DNA from: Cupriavidus sp. WGlv3
Lineage (GTDB): Bacteria > Pseudomonadota > Gammaproteobacteria > Burkholderiales > Burkholderiaceae
NCBI RefSeq assembly: GCF_023952475.1
Contig: NZ_JALHRX010000004.1
Span: forward strand, 248,001-312,000
Length of the DNA: 64,000 nucleotides
Reading direction: 5' to 3'
The notes under the pieces are model-generated. The model was not told the DNA's origin and ran no database searches. It saw only the letters and a list, made by a program, of their open reading frames with translations. A program made the translations under genes and the position numbers. This document shows positions 18,884-26,411 of this stretch, piece by piece (the first letter of the stretch is position 1; every line of letters begins with the position of its first letter).

Positions 18884-18941
18884 GGGGAGGCACCGGGCAT
18901 CCCGAGGTTTGCCTCGGGGGGGCATGGTGGGGTGCCTCCCC
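18884..18941. repeat. Nested inverted repeat in divergent promoter region
   Basis: Outer arms GGGGAGGCACC (18884-18894) and GGTGCCTCCCC (18931-18941) are a perfect 11-bp match; inside them CCCGAGG-TTTG-CCTCGGG (18901-18918) forms a second perfect hairpin. The element lies 75-130 bp upstream of the SDR start. It could be a regulator site, an extragenic palindrome or an RNA structure. Confidence 0.6.
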
Positions 18942-19015
18942 GTTCGGGTGGCTGGCTTGGCAGGCGCAACGGCCTAACCTGCGCTCCAACGACCGCGTCC
19001 AAGGAGACTGCAAGT

Positions 19016-19804
19016 ATGGCTTCCTCACCTCGTCCTCAACCTGTCTTTCCCGATTTGGAGGGCAAAGTGGCACTTGTGACGGGCGCATTCGGCGGGCTTG
19101 GCCGCCACTTCGCGGTGACCCTGGCAAACGCAGGATGCCGCGTAGTGCTTGCCGGCCGCCGACTCGCCGAAGGGGAACGCTTGCTGGCGGAGATCCGGGC
19201 GACGGGCGCGGACGGATGTGTGGTTCAACTGGATGTGTGTGATCCCGATTCCGTATCCGGCGCCTTCTTCCGGGCCGAGCAGGCGCAGGGTACCGTGGAC
19301 ATCGTCGTCAACAGTGCTGGCATCGCAACCACCGGGCCCGCGCTAGAGACGAGTGAGCAGGATTGGGCGCGGGTCATCGATACCAACCTGACCGGCGCCT
19401 GGCGTGTGGCGCAGTACGCCGCCCAGCAGATGCGCGAAGCTGGCCGGCAGGGCAGCATCATCAACATCGCTTCCATTCTGGGGCTGCGGGTGGCGCAGCA
19501 GGTTCCCGCATACACGGCGGCAAAGGCCGGTTTGATCCACCTGACGCAATCGCTGGCACTGGAATGGGCACGCCATGGCATCCGCGTCAACGCCCTGGCG
19601 CCGGGGTACTTCGCCACTGAGATCAATCGCGCCTTCTTCCAGACAGACGGCGGGCAAGCGATGGTCCGGCGGATCCCTCAGCGGCGCCTGGGACAGCCCT
19701 CCCAGCTTGATGGCGCCTTGCTGCTGCTGGCATCGGGGGCATCGGATTACATCACCGGCGCCGTGTTGCCCGTCGATGGCGGGCATCTCGTCAGCACGCT
19801 GTGA
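19016..19804 (+). CDS. Short-chain dehydrogenase/reductase
   Basis: 262-residue classical SDR (start at 19016 after AAGGAGA). Rossmann motif TGAFGGLGRHF, NSAG, the catalytic serine in NIASILG and the YTAAK pair are present; the C-terminus has the usual PVDGGH. It is strikingly similar in sequence and neighbourhood to the SDR at 39230-40027 (shared blocks SIINIASILGLRVAQQVPAY and IRVNALAPGYF). Both are followed by an APH-type kinase. An NAD(P)-linked step on a hydroxyacyl or hydroxy-acid intermediate is likely, but the substrate is not known. Confidence 0.9.
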   Translation: MASSPRPQPVFPDLEGKVALVTGAFGGLGRHFAVTLANAGCRVVLAGRRLAEGERLLAEIRATGADGCVVQLDVCDPDSVSGAFFRAEQAQGTVDIVVNSAGIATTGPALETSEQDWARVIDTNLTGAWRVAQYAAQQMREAGRQGSIINIASILGLRVAQQVPAYTAAKAGLIHLTQSLALEWARHGIRVNALAPGYFATEINRAFFQTDGGQAMVRRIPQRRLGQPSQLDGALLLLASGASDYITGAVLPVDGGHLVSTL

Positions 19805-19844
19805 TGCGTCAAGCGATTCTCCACATCAGCCAAAGGACAGCCCA

Positions 19845-20900
19845 ATGAACGATACGACTCACCGCAACTGGGACGCGCTGGCCCGGCTGCTCCTTGCGCG
19901 CGGGCTGATCGACCAGGCATCGCTTGCTGCCACCCGGCTTACCGGTGGCCAGTCCAATCCGACTTTCCTGGTCTCCTCCGGTGCACACCGCTACGTGCTG
20001 CGGATGAAGCCTGCCGGGCACATCCAGGCCAGGGCGCACGCCATCGACCGCGAGTTTCGGGTCATGAGCGCGCTCCAGGCCAGTAATGTGCCCGTCCCCG
20101 CCGTGTACCTGTACAGCGAAGACCTGTCCGTGGTTGGCAGCCCGTTCTACCTGATGGAGTACCTCGATGGCAGGGTAATGGTGGACCAGTCGTTGCCGGG
20201 AATGCAAAGCGCCGAGCGCAGGGCCATCTACGCGGAGATGAATCGGGTGATGGCAGCGCTGCATCGCATCGATGTCCGGGCGGCAGGCCTGGCCGACTAC
20301 AGCCCTGTCGGTAACTACCTGGCGCGTCAGATTGCCGGATGGACGCGCCAGAGCCGTGCCACCGGCGCGCTCGAAAGTTCCGCCATGCAAGCGCTGATGA
20401 GCTGGCTCCCAAGGAACATCCCCGCGGGCGAGGAGACGCGTCTCGTCCATGGCGACTTCCGCCTTGACAATCTGGTCTTCCACCCCAGCGAGCCCCGGGT
20501 CATCGGGGTGCTGGACTGGGAGTTGTCCGCGCTGGGACATCCGCTCGTTGACTTTGCCTATCATTGCCTGAGCTGGCACATCCCTTCATCGCTGTGGCGC
20601 GGTATCGCCGATCTCGACTTCGCAGGCCTCGGTATCCCGAGCGAACAGACATATTTGCAGTGGTATGCCGAAGCCAACGGCACTGCGGGTATCGAACACT
20701 GGGACTTCTACATCGCCTACAACCTGTTCAGGCTGGCCGCCATTATGTTTGGTATCGCAGAGCGAGCGCGACAAGGCAACGCTGCCGCCGCGGATGCCGT
20801 CGAGACTGGCCGAAAGGCCGGGCCGATAGCCGACCTGGGATGGCATTACGCGATGCGCCATGAGGCCATCCGGCATCGCAATACGCATGCGCTGTCCTGA
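19845..20900 (+). CDS. APH-family phosphotransferase (ACAD10/LvaA-like)
   Basis: 351-residue protein of the aminoglycoside phosphotransferase fold. N-terminal lobe GGQSNPTFLV and YVLRMKPAG (ATP lysine); catalytic loop VHGDFRLDNLVFH and metal aspartate VLDWELSALGHPLVDFAYH. This subgroup is the kinase half of ACAD10/11 and the bacterial LvaA type, which phosphorylates the hydroxyl group of 4-hydroxyacyl-CoA, not antibiotics. It is in an operon with the SDR (40-bp gap). No acyl-CoA dehydrogenase follows here, unlike in the paralogous set at 39-42 kb. Confidence 0.88.
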   Translation: MNDTTHRNWDALARLLLARGLIDQASLAATRLTGGQSNPTFLVSSGAHRYVLRMKPAGHIQARAHAIDREFRVMSALQASNVPVPAVYLYSEDLSVVGSPFYLMEYLDGRVMVDQSLPGMQSAERRAIYAEMNRVMAALHRIDVRAAGLADYSPVGNYLARQIAGWTRQSRATGALESSAMQALMSWLPRNIPAGEETRLVHGDFRLDNLVFHPSEPRVIGVLDWELSALGHPLVDFAYHCLSWHIPSSLWRGIADLDFAGLGIPSEQTYLQWYAEANGTAGIEHWDFYIAYNLFRLAAIMFGIAERARQGNAAAADAVETGRKAGPIADLGWHYAMRHEAIRHRNTHALS

Positions 20901-21124
20901 AGAGGACATGTGCCGACGCCGTCGCACTGGCGCGGGCTGTCTGGCGGCGGGCGTTGCCGCAACTCGCCCACTCGCAGCTCGGGTGGCGCTCACTGTTTGA
21001 ACATTCCATACTAGGAGTGTCGCCCGCCGCATGGCCCTAAGACTACGAAATGGTCCAGTCTGACTTGCGCCAGGGTCGAGCAGCGTGCCAGTCACCGAAC
21101 GTAGAGGAGGAGGCGAAGCTGAAG

Positions 21125-21667
21125 ATGAAAGCGCCAGGCTTGCTCCTCGCCCTGTCACTCGCCACGGGGACTGCGCCGCACGCCGGTGCAGTTGGATGCG
21201 AACATGACATGCAATGCAAGGGCGAGCGCATTTGCCAACTGGGCCAATGCGTCTCTCCTGCGTCGACAGGCCCGAACCCAGAACCACCTGTCCAACCATC
21301 TTCTGCGACAAAAATCGCCCCGCCACCCGAGCCACCTGCAAGGGTTCGTCCGGCGACGGGGAATGTCCCGCCAACCGGACAGCCAGCGAAGACTGCTCCG
21401 GCGAGAAAGAGTGGCCCGGCATCTGAACAACCCGCCCAGCCCTCGGCGGCCAAGAGTGGCCGGACACCTCAGCAACCCGCCGTCGATTCTCCCGCCATGA
21501 TGAATACTCCGGCACTTTCGACGGAGTTTCGCTCTTGCTGCACTAAAATCGGCAAACTGCCCCTCGACCGAGAGCTGGACCTAGAGGACGTTGCCACTAC
21601 GCCCCGTGATTTCTGTCGTGGGAAAACCATTGATGGAATCTCTCTCCCAGGTACTCCGTGCAATTGA
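21125..21667 (+). CDS. Secreted Cys-rich, Pro-rich hypothetical protein
   Basis: 180 residues from the ATG at 21125 (GGAGGAGG lies 12 nt or more upstream). A signal peptide (about residues 1-23) is followed by a compact four-cysteine module CEHDMQCKGERICQLGQCVSP, a ~95-residue Pro/Ala/Gln-rich linker (many PA, QP and EPP steps) and a C-terminal block with SCCTKIGK, a cysteine in DFCRGK and a terminal cysteine. The pattern of a small disulfide head on a flexible linker suggests an exported surface or periplasmic protein. No family is assigned. Base composition of the linker is less GC-biased at third positions than its neighbours. Confidence 0.65.
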   Translation: MKAPGLLLALSLATGTAPHAGAVGCEHDMQCKGERICQLGQCVSPASTGPNPEPPVQPSSATKIAPPPEPPARVRPATGNVPPTGQPAKTAPARKSGPASEQPAQPSAAKSGRTPQQPAVDSPAMMNTPALSTEFRSCCTKIGKLPLDRELDLEDVATTPRDFCRGKTIDGISLPGTPCN

Positions 21668-21740
21668 AGTACTCACTCTGCGGTTCAAGTGAACTGTCTC
21701 AGTAAAGCCCGCACAGGAGACACGCCGACCGTGACGTCAG

Positions 21741-21833
21741 GTTAGTTAAGGCGGACGCATCCGTTGGCCGGAAATTTTTCTTATCTCGTCATCCGAAAAG
21801 ATTCAGTTCTGATGCGTCCGGGGCTAACGTTAG
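21741..21833. repeat. Inverted repeat pair upstream of the tandem-domain gene
   Basis: CGGACGCATC (21752-21761) and GATGCGTCCG (21811-21820) are perfect 10-bp inverted copies; each is flanked on the outside by GTTAG (21741-21745) or CTAAC (21824-21828), and the latter is part of the palindrome CTAACGTTAG. The 49-bp interior is AT-rich (GAAATTTTTC). It may be an operator pair, or the ends of a very small mobile remnant. Confidence 0.45.
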
Positions 21834-21883
21834 AGTTCAGAACAAGACGCACATCGGGGCCCGATCAGAAAACGGAGGATGGC

Positions 21884-22471
21884 ATGAAAAGCAAGACACT
21901 ACTGACCGCGGCGGCAATGCTGCTGGCAACCACGGCAACATGGGCGCAACCCGAAACCCGCGTGGACGTCACGCAGTCCCCTGAAGGGGCGACTGCGACC
22001 GGCACCGCCAAGCTCACCGCCACGATCACCAGGATCGATGCGCCGACGCGGACGGTCCGGCTGAAATCCGGCGACGGCAAGACCAGGGATCTCGTCGTGG
22101 GGCCGGAGGCCAGGAACTTCGAGCAGCTCAAGGTCGGCGACACTGTCACGGTCGAGTACAGGGAAGCGCTGACCATGAGCCTCAAGAAGAGCAGTGGTCC
22201 GCTTGCCATGCATGAGCGCCAGATCTCGGAGCGCGCTGCGCCGGGAGCAAAGCCGGGCGGCACCGTCGGCCGGGAAGTGACCGTCACGGCAGAGGTCGTC
22301 GCTTTCGACACCAGCGCCAGGTCCGTCACCCTGAAGGGGCCAAAGGGACGCACCATGGTCCTGCTGGTAGGGGATCCGACACGCCTCAACGGCATCCAGA
22401 AGGGCGACCGTGTCGAAGCGGTCTATACCGAGGCCGTTGCAGTGTCCGTACAGCCGGCTGCGGCCAGGTAG
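21884..22471 (+). CDS. Periplasmic protein with two tandem OB-like repeats
   Basis: 195-residue exported protein (start after GGAGG at 21884; cleavage near TWAQ, residue 21). It consists of two similar ~55-residue beta-rich units: TATITRIDAPTRTVRLKSGDG to KVGDTVTVEYREALTMSL, and AEVVAFDTSARSVTLKGPKG to QKGDRVEAVYTEAVAVSV. The repeated VxxxDxxxRxVxLK ... GDxVxxxYxEAxxxS pattern shows an internal duplication. The fold is probably a small beta-barrel, as in other periplasmic binding modules. It lies 58 bp upstream of an AspT-family transporter in the same direction. Function is unknown. Confidence 0.8.
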   Translation: MKSKTLLTAAAMLLATTATWAQPETRVDVTQSPEGATATGTAKLTATITRIDAPTRTVRLKSGDGKTRDLVVGPEARNFEQLKVGDTVTVEYREALTMSLKKSSGPLAMHERQISERAAPGAKPGGTVGREVTVTAEVVAFDTSARSVTLKGPKGRTMVLLVGDPTRLNGIQKGDRVEAVYTEAVAVSVQPAAAR

Positions 22472-22529
22472 CGCTCCAGGACCGGCCAGGTCCGCCCGCC
22501 ATGCTCGCAGGCATCAGAAAGGAGCTGCC

Positions 22530-24122
22530 ATGGATGCAGTCCGGACATTGCTCGAAACCCAGCCGCTGCTCACGCTGTTCCTCACGGTTGCACTGGGCTA
22601 TGTCATCGGCGAGATCAATATCAAGGGTGTGTCACTCGGTTCGGGCGCGGTGCTGTTCGTGGGGCTGGCGATCGGCGGGTTCGCGCCCAAGGCCGCGCCG
22701 CCTGCCATCCTTGGCACGCTGGGGCTGCTGCTCTTTCTCTATGGCATTGGGATCCAGTACGGAGAGCAGTTCTTTAAGGGCCTGACCAGCCCCGATGGCA
22801 TCAAGGCCAACGCCGCTGCGGTCCTTGGCGTGGTTGGCTCCGGACTGGTCGCGGTTGCGCTGGTGCCGCTGGTCGGCGTGAAGCTCGACGAGTCGCTAGG
22901 CATGTTCGCCGGCGCGGGCACCAGTACGGCAAGCCTGCAGGCCGCGATGACGGCGATGAAGAGCGACGGCGCCGCGGTGGGCTACAGCGTCGCGTACCCG
23001 GTCGGCGTGGCAGGGCCGATCCTGTTTCTGTATGCCCTCACCGCGCTGCTCAAGCCGAATATCGTGCGGCCGCCACCAAAGCTGATCGAAACCGCCGAGA
23101 TTGCGCTGACCAACCCGGCGTTTATCGGCGTGCGGCTGTCGGAGGTGGTAGCGCGCCTGCCGGAAGGAGTAGCGATTGCCGCCGTGCGTCGCGCCCACCA
23201 CAACCACCCGTCCGCCGACGACCTGGTCCTGCAGGCCAACGACGTGCTGCTCGCGACCGCCACCGACCCGGCCTTGCTGCGTGAGGCCACCTCGCTGTGC
23301 GGAGAACTGCAGCCAGGCCGCATGACAAGCCATCGCGAAGACCTGGACTATATGCGCGTGTTCGCCTCAAGCCGGCTCGTGGTCGGGCGCACGCTGCGCG
23401 ATATCCGTTTTCCCGAAGGCATGGTCTGCTCGATCGCCCATGTGCGGCGCGGCGATGCGGACCTGATGCCCCGCGATGACCTCACCCTCGAGTTCGGTGA
23501 CCGCGTCGGCCTGCTGGTCAATCGCGCCCACATGAAGCCGATTCGCGCGCTGTTCGGCGACTCCATCAAGGGCACCGCCGAGCTGAGCTTTATCTCGATC
23601 GGCATCGGCGCGGCGCTCGGGCTGCTGGTCGGGCTGATCCCGGTGCCGATTCCCGGCGTCGGCACGCTGGCGCTGGGGCTCGCCGCGCTGCTGCTGGTTG
23701 CCCTCGTGCTCGGCCGGCTGCGCCGTCTCGGGCCGTTCGTCTGGACCATGCCGCTGTCGGCCAACCTGGTCCTGCGCAACTTCGGGCTGACCATCTTCCT
23801 CGCACAGGTGGGCATTGCATCCGGGCCGAAGTTCTTCGCCACCATCGGCGTGACAGGGGTGTCCTTTCTGATCTATGGCGTGGTGATTCTGCTTGCCCTG
23901 CTGCTGATTACTGCGATTTTCTGCCTCTGGGTCTTCAGGCTGCCGTTCGACCTGGCGGTGGGCGTGATCTGCGGCGCGACCGGAAATCCCGCCATCCTTG
24001 CATTTGCCAACCGCGTCGCGCCCACCGACCGGCCCGACCTCGGCTACTCGATGATCTTCCCGTCAATGACCATCGTGAAAATCCTGTTCGTACAGGTCGC
24101 CGCCACACTGGCTGGCGGATAG
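22530..24122 (+). CDS. AspT/YidE-type transporter with RCK_C domains
   Basis: 530-residue permease of the aspartate:alanine exchanger (AAE) family, start at 22530 after AAAGGAGC. N-terminal and C-terminal membrane halves with the AAE signatures GxGIQYGEQFFKGL, FAGAGTSTASLQAAM (half 1) and GVICGATGNPAILAFA (half 2) flank two cytoplasmic TrkA-C (RCK_C) domains (about residues 195-365). The family exchanges dicarboxylates or amino acids (succinate, aspartate/alanine). Its closeness to ldhA suggests a fermentative acid-export role, which is inference. Confidence 0.88.
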   Translation: MDAVRTLLETQPLLTLFLTVALGYVIGEINIKGVSLGSGAVLFVGLAIGGFAPKAAPPAILGTLGLLLFLYGIGIQYGEQFFKGLTSPDGIKANAAAVLGVVGSGLVAVALVPLVGVKLDESLGMFAGAGTSTASLQAAMTAMKSDGAAVGYSVAYPVGVAGPILFLYALTALLKPNIVRPPPKLIETAEIALTNPAFIGVRLSEVVARLPEGVAIAAVRRAHHNHPSADDLVLQANDVLLATATDPALLREATSLCGELQPGRMTSHREDLDYMRVFASSRLVVGRTLRDIRFPEGMVCSIAHVRRGDADLMPRDDLTLEFGDRVGLLVNRAHMKPIRALFGDSIKGTAELSFISIGIGAALGLLVGLIPVPIPGVGTLALGLAALLLVALVLGRLRRLGPFVWTMPLSANLVLRNFGLTIFLAQVGIASGPKFFATIGVTGVSFLIYGVVILLALLLITAIFCLWVFRLPFDLAVGVICGATGNPAILAFANRVAPTDRPDLGYSMIFPSMTIVKILFVQVAATLAGG

Positions 24123-24174
24123 TGCAGGGCAACCTGGGCGAAGCGCGCCATGCGATTCGCCGCGGAGACACATC

Positions 24175-25170
24175 ATGGAAATCGCCGTATTCAGCGCAAA
24201 GTCCTACGATCGTCAACATCTCGATGCCGCTAATGCGGCCGAAGGCCATCAGCTCAAGTACTTCGAAGTTTCCCTGGACAGCGAGACGGTGGGCCTCGCC
24301 GCAGGCCACGGCGCCGTGTGCATCTTCGTCAATGACCGGGCCGATGCGACCGTGCTGGAAGCGCTTGGCCGCGGCGGCACCAGGCTGGTCGCGCTGCGCT
24401 GCACGGGCTTCAACAACGTCGACCTGAAAGCCGCGCAGGCGCTCGGGATCAAGGTCGTGCGCGTGGTCGACTACTCGCCCAACGCGGTCGCCGAACACGC
24501 GGCGGCCCTGCTGATGGCGGTCAACCGCAAGATCCACCGGGCCTACAACCGCACGCGGGACTTCAATTTCTCGCTTGAAGGCCTGATGGGCTTCGACCTG
24601 TGCGGCAAGACCGTGGCCGTGATCGGCACCGGCAAGATCGGGCGCGTGTTTGCAAAAATCATGGTCGGGTTCGGTTGCAACGTGATCGGCTACGACAAGT
24701 ACCCGTCCCAGGAATTCGAGGCCCTTGGCGGACGCTACGCGGACGAGGGGGAAATCGGCGCAAGCGCGGACTGCATCTCGCTGCACTGCCCGCTGACGCC
24801 CGAGACCCATCACATCATCAACGCCGAAACCCTGTCGCGCGCCAAGCCGGGAGCCTTGCTGATCAACACTAGCCGCGGCGGGCTAATCGACACGGAGGCA
24901 GTCATCGAAGCGCTCAGGAGCGGGCATCTCGGCGGGCTGGCGATCGACGTGTACGAGCAGGAGGCGGACCTGTTCTTCCGCGACCTGTCCGGAACCATCG
25001 TCGACGACTCTGTGCTGCAGCAGCTAATCACCTTTCCAAACGTGATCGTGACCGGGCACCAAGCCTTCCTCACGCGAGAGGCGGTGACGACCATTTGCGA
25101 AACAACCTTGCGTAGCGTGACGGAGTTCGAAAGCGGCAAGTCGCTCACGAACGAAGTCGGCGCCAGTTGA
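24175..25170 (+). CDS. ldhA: D-lactate dehydrogenase (fermentative type)
   Basis: 331-residue D-isomer 2-hydroxyacid dehydrogenase that reduces pyruvate to D-lactate with NADH. The catalytic triad is present: Arg in INTSRGGLIDT, Glu in DVYEQEADLFF and His in VTGHQAFLT. The NAD loop is VIGTGKIGRVF. The N-terminus MEIAVFSAKSYDRQHLD and the segment RCTGFNNVDL are diagnostic of LdhA rather than of phosphoglycerate dehydrogenase. It lies 52 bp after the AspT-type transporter, in the same direction. Confidence 0.94.
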   Translation: MEIAVFSAKSYDRQHLDAANAAEGHQLKYFEVSLDSETVGLAAGHGAVCIFVNDRADATVLEALGRGGTRLVALRCTGFNNVDLKAAQALGIKVVRVVDYSPNAVAEHAAALLMAVNRKIHRAYNRTRDFNFSLEGLMGFDLCGKTVAVIGTGKIGRVFAKIMVGFGCNVIGYDKYPSQEFEALGGRYADEGEIGASADCISLHCPLTPETHHIINAETLSRAKPGALLINTSRGGLIDTEAVIEALRSGHLGGLAIDVYEQEADLFFRDLSGTIVDDSVLQQLITFPNVIVTGHQAFLTREAVTTICETTLRSVTEFESGKSLTNEVGAS

Positions 25171-25219
25171 ACACGGTCCCCGCTAATGGCTTAAGCCGCT
25201 CCTCGACAAGCCCGCCGCT

Positions 25220-25336
25220 CAACTCACGATCACACGACATGATCATTGGCGTGGTCGCTACCAGCAGGGCGTAGCCGTACGGGACGGCCTTCGCGGCAGC
25301 GGCCGCGCCGATGTCTTGTCCGCGCCCCGCCCGGTG
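25220..25336 (-). pseudogene. Fragment of a Bug-family receptor gene
   Basis: A short minus-strand stretch encodes RAGRGQDIGAAAAAKAVPYG followed by YALLVATTPMIMS, which aligns with the core of the intact neighbour receptor (RPGATGNIGAGMGAKATPDG, YTLLVASAPMAIN). The upstream and downstream parts of a receptor are absent. It looks like the leftover of a tandem duplicate. Confidence 0.65.
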
Positions 25337-25356
25337 AGCGGTGGCGCACCAGTGCA

Positions 25357-26337
25357 TTATTCCAGCCGGAATCCCGTCTGCCTGACCGCCAGCGCCCATT
25401 TCTTCTGCTCGGCGGCCATAAACGTCGCGAACTGGGCGGGCGAGGTGCTGTTGGCCGGTTCATACCCCTTGCTGACCAACTGCTGGCGCACGCCTGGCGC
25501 ATTGAGCGCTTTCTCGATCTCTTTGCCCAGCAGCGCGACGATTTCCTTTGGCGTGCCGGCCGGTGCAACCAGCCCGTACCATTCGCTCGCCTCGATGCCG
25601 GGGAAGCCCGCTTCCGCCATGGTTGGAATCTCCGGGAACAGCGGCAGGCGCTGCTTGCTGGCCACGGCAATGCCCTTGAGCTGGCCGCCCTTCACGAACG
25701 GCATCACCGCCGGCACGCCGTGGAACATCATGTGGATATGGCCGCCGACCATGTCGGTGAGCGCCTGCGGGCCGCCCTTGTATGGCGCGTGGACGATATC
25801 GACGCGGGCCGCCTCCTTGAAGACTTCACTGACGATGTTCTGCTGCGTGCCGGGCCCCACCGACGCGTAGCTGAGCTTGCCGGGCTCTGCCTTCGCACGG
25901 GCGACGAGTTCCTTCACCGAGCCCGCGGCGGCGGGATTGACCACCAGCATGTAAGGCGAACTCGCCATCAGACCGAGCGGCGCGAAGTCCTTGCTCAGGT
26001 CGAACGGCAGGTTCTTCTGCAGGCTGGCGTTGATGGCCATCGGCGCGCTGGCGACCAGCAGCGTGTAGCCATCGGGAGTGGCCTTGGCGCCCATGCCGGC
26101 CCCGATATTGCCGGTCGCGCCGGGACGGTTGTCGACCACGAACTGCTGGCCCAGGCTCGCGGTCAGCTTCTCGGCCACGGTGCGGGTGACGGTGTCGACG
26201 CCCCCGCCTGCCGGCCAGGGCACGATGATTCGGACCGGGTGGTTCGGGTAGCCGCCCTGGGCCAGGGCGCTGGCGGCACAGGCAGCGAGCGCAACGGCGC
26301 CCAAGGTACGGCCGACGCGGTGCAGTACGGATGTCAT
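25357..26337 (-). CDS. Bug-family periplasmic solute receptor
   Basis: 326-residue receptor of the TTT type from the ATG at 26337 (GAGGAGA just upstream). The signal peptide ends near ASALAQ (residue 27); the family start is YPNHPVRIIVPWPAGGGVDT, followed by VVDNRPGATGNIGAG, TPDGYTLLVAS and VHAPYKGGPQALTDMVGGHIHMMF. It is the last gene of a minus-strand run beginning with the split UxaA-like lyase at 33249, 74 bp after the indolepyruvate oxidoreductase. The ligand is probably the organic acid processed by that operon. It is distinct from the receptor at 5841. Confidence 0.9.
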   Translation of the reverse strand: MTSVLHRVGRTLGAVALAACAASALAQGGYPNHPVRIIVPWPAGGGVDTVTRTVAEKLTASLGQQFVVDNRPGATGNIGAGMGAKATPDGYTLLVASAPMAINASLQKNLPFDLSKDFAPLGLMASSPYMLVVNPAAAGSVKELVARAKAEPGKLSYASVGPGTQQNIVSEVFKEAARVDIVHAPYKGGPQALTDMVGGHIHMMFHGVPAVMPFVKGGQLKGIAVASKQRLPLFPEIPTMAEAGFPGIEASEWYGLVAPAGTPKEIVALLGKEIEKALNAPGVRQQLVSKGYEPANSTSPAQFATFMAAEQKKWALAVRQTGFRLE

Positions 26338-26411
26338 GACTTGTCTCCTCTCTTGGTGTCTGGTGGTCCCCATCGCCGCCATGCAGCGGGGCCTCGCTAC
26401 ATCAGTCTGGT

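Noticed and set aside
19845..20900. Aminoglycoside resistance gene
   Set aside because: The APH fold is shared, but the sequence and SDR/acyl-CoA ligase context match the hydroxyacyl-CoA kinase subgroup.
21741..21833. Integron attC site
   Set aside because: GTTAGTT and GTTAGAG do not satisfy GTTRRRY, and there is no integrase or cassette structure nearby.
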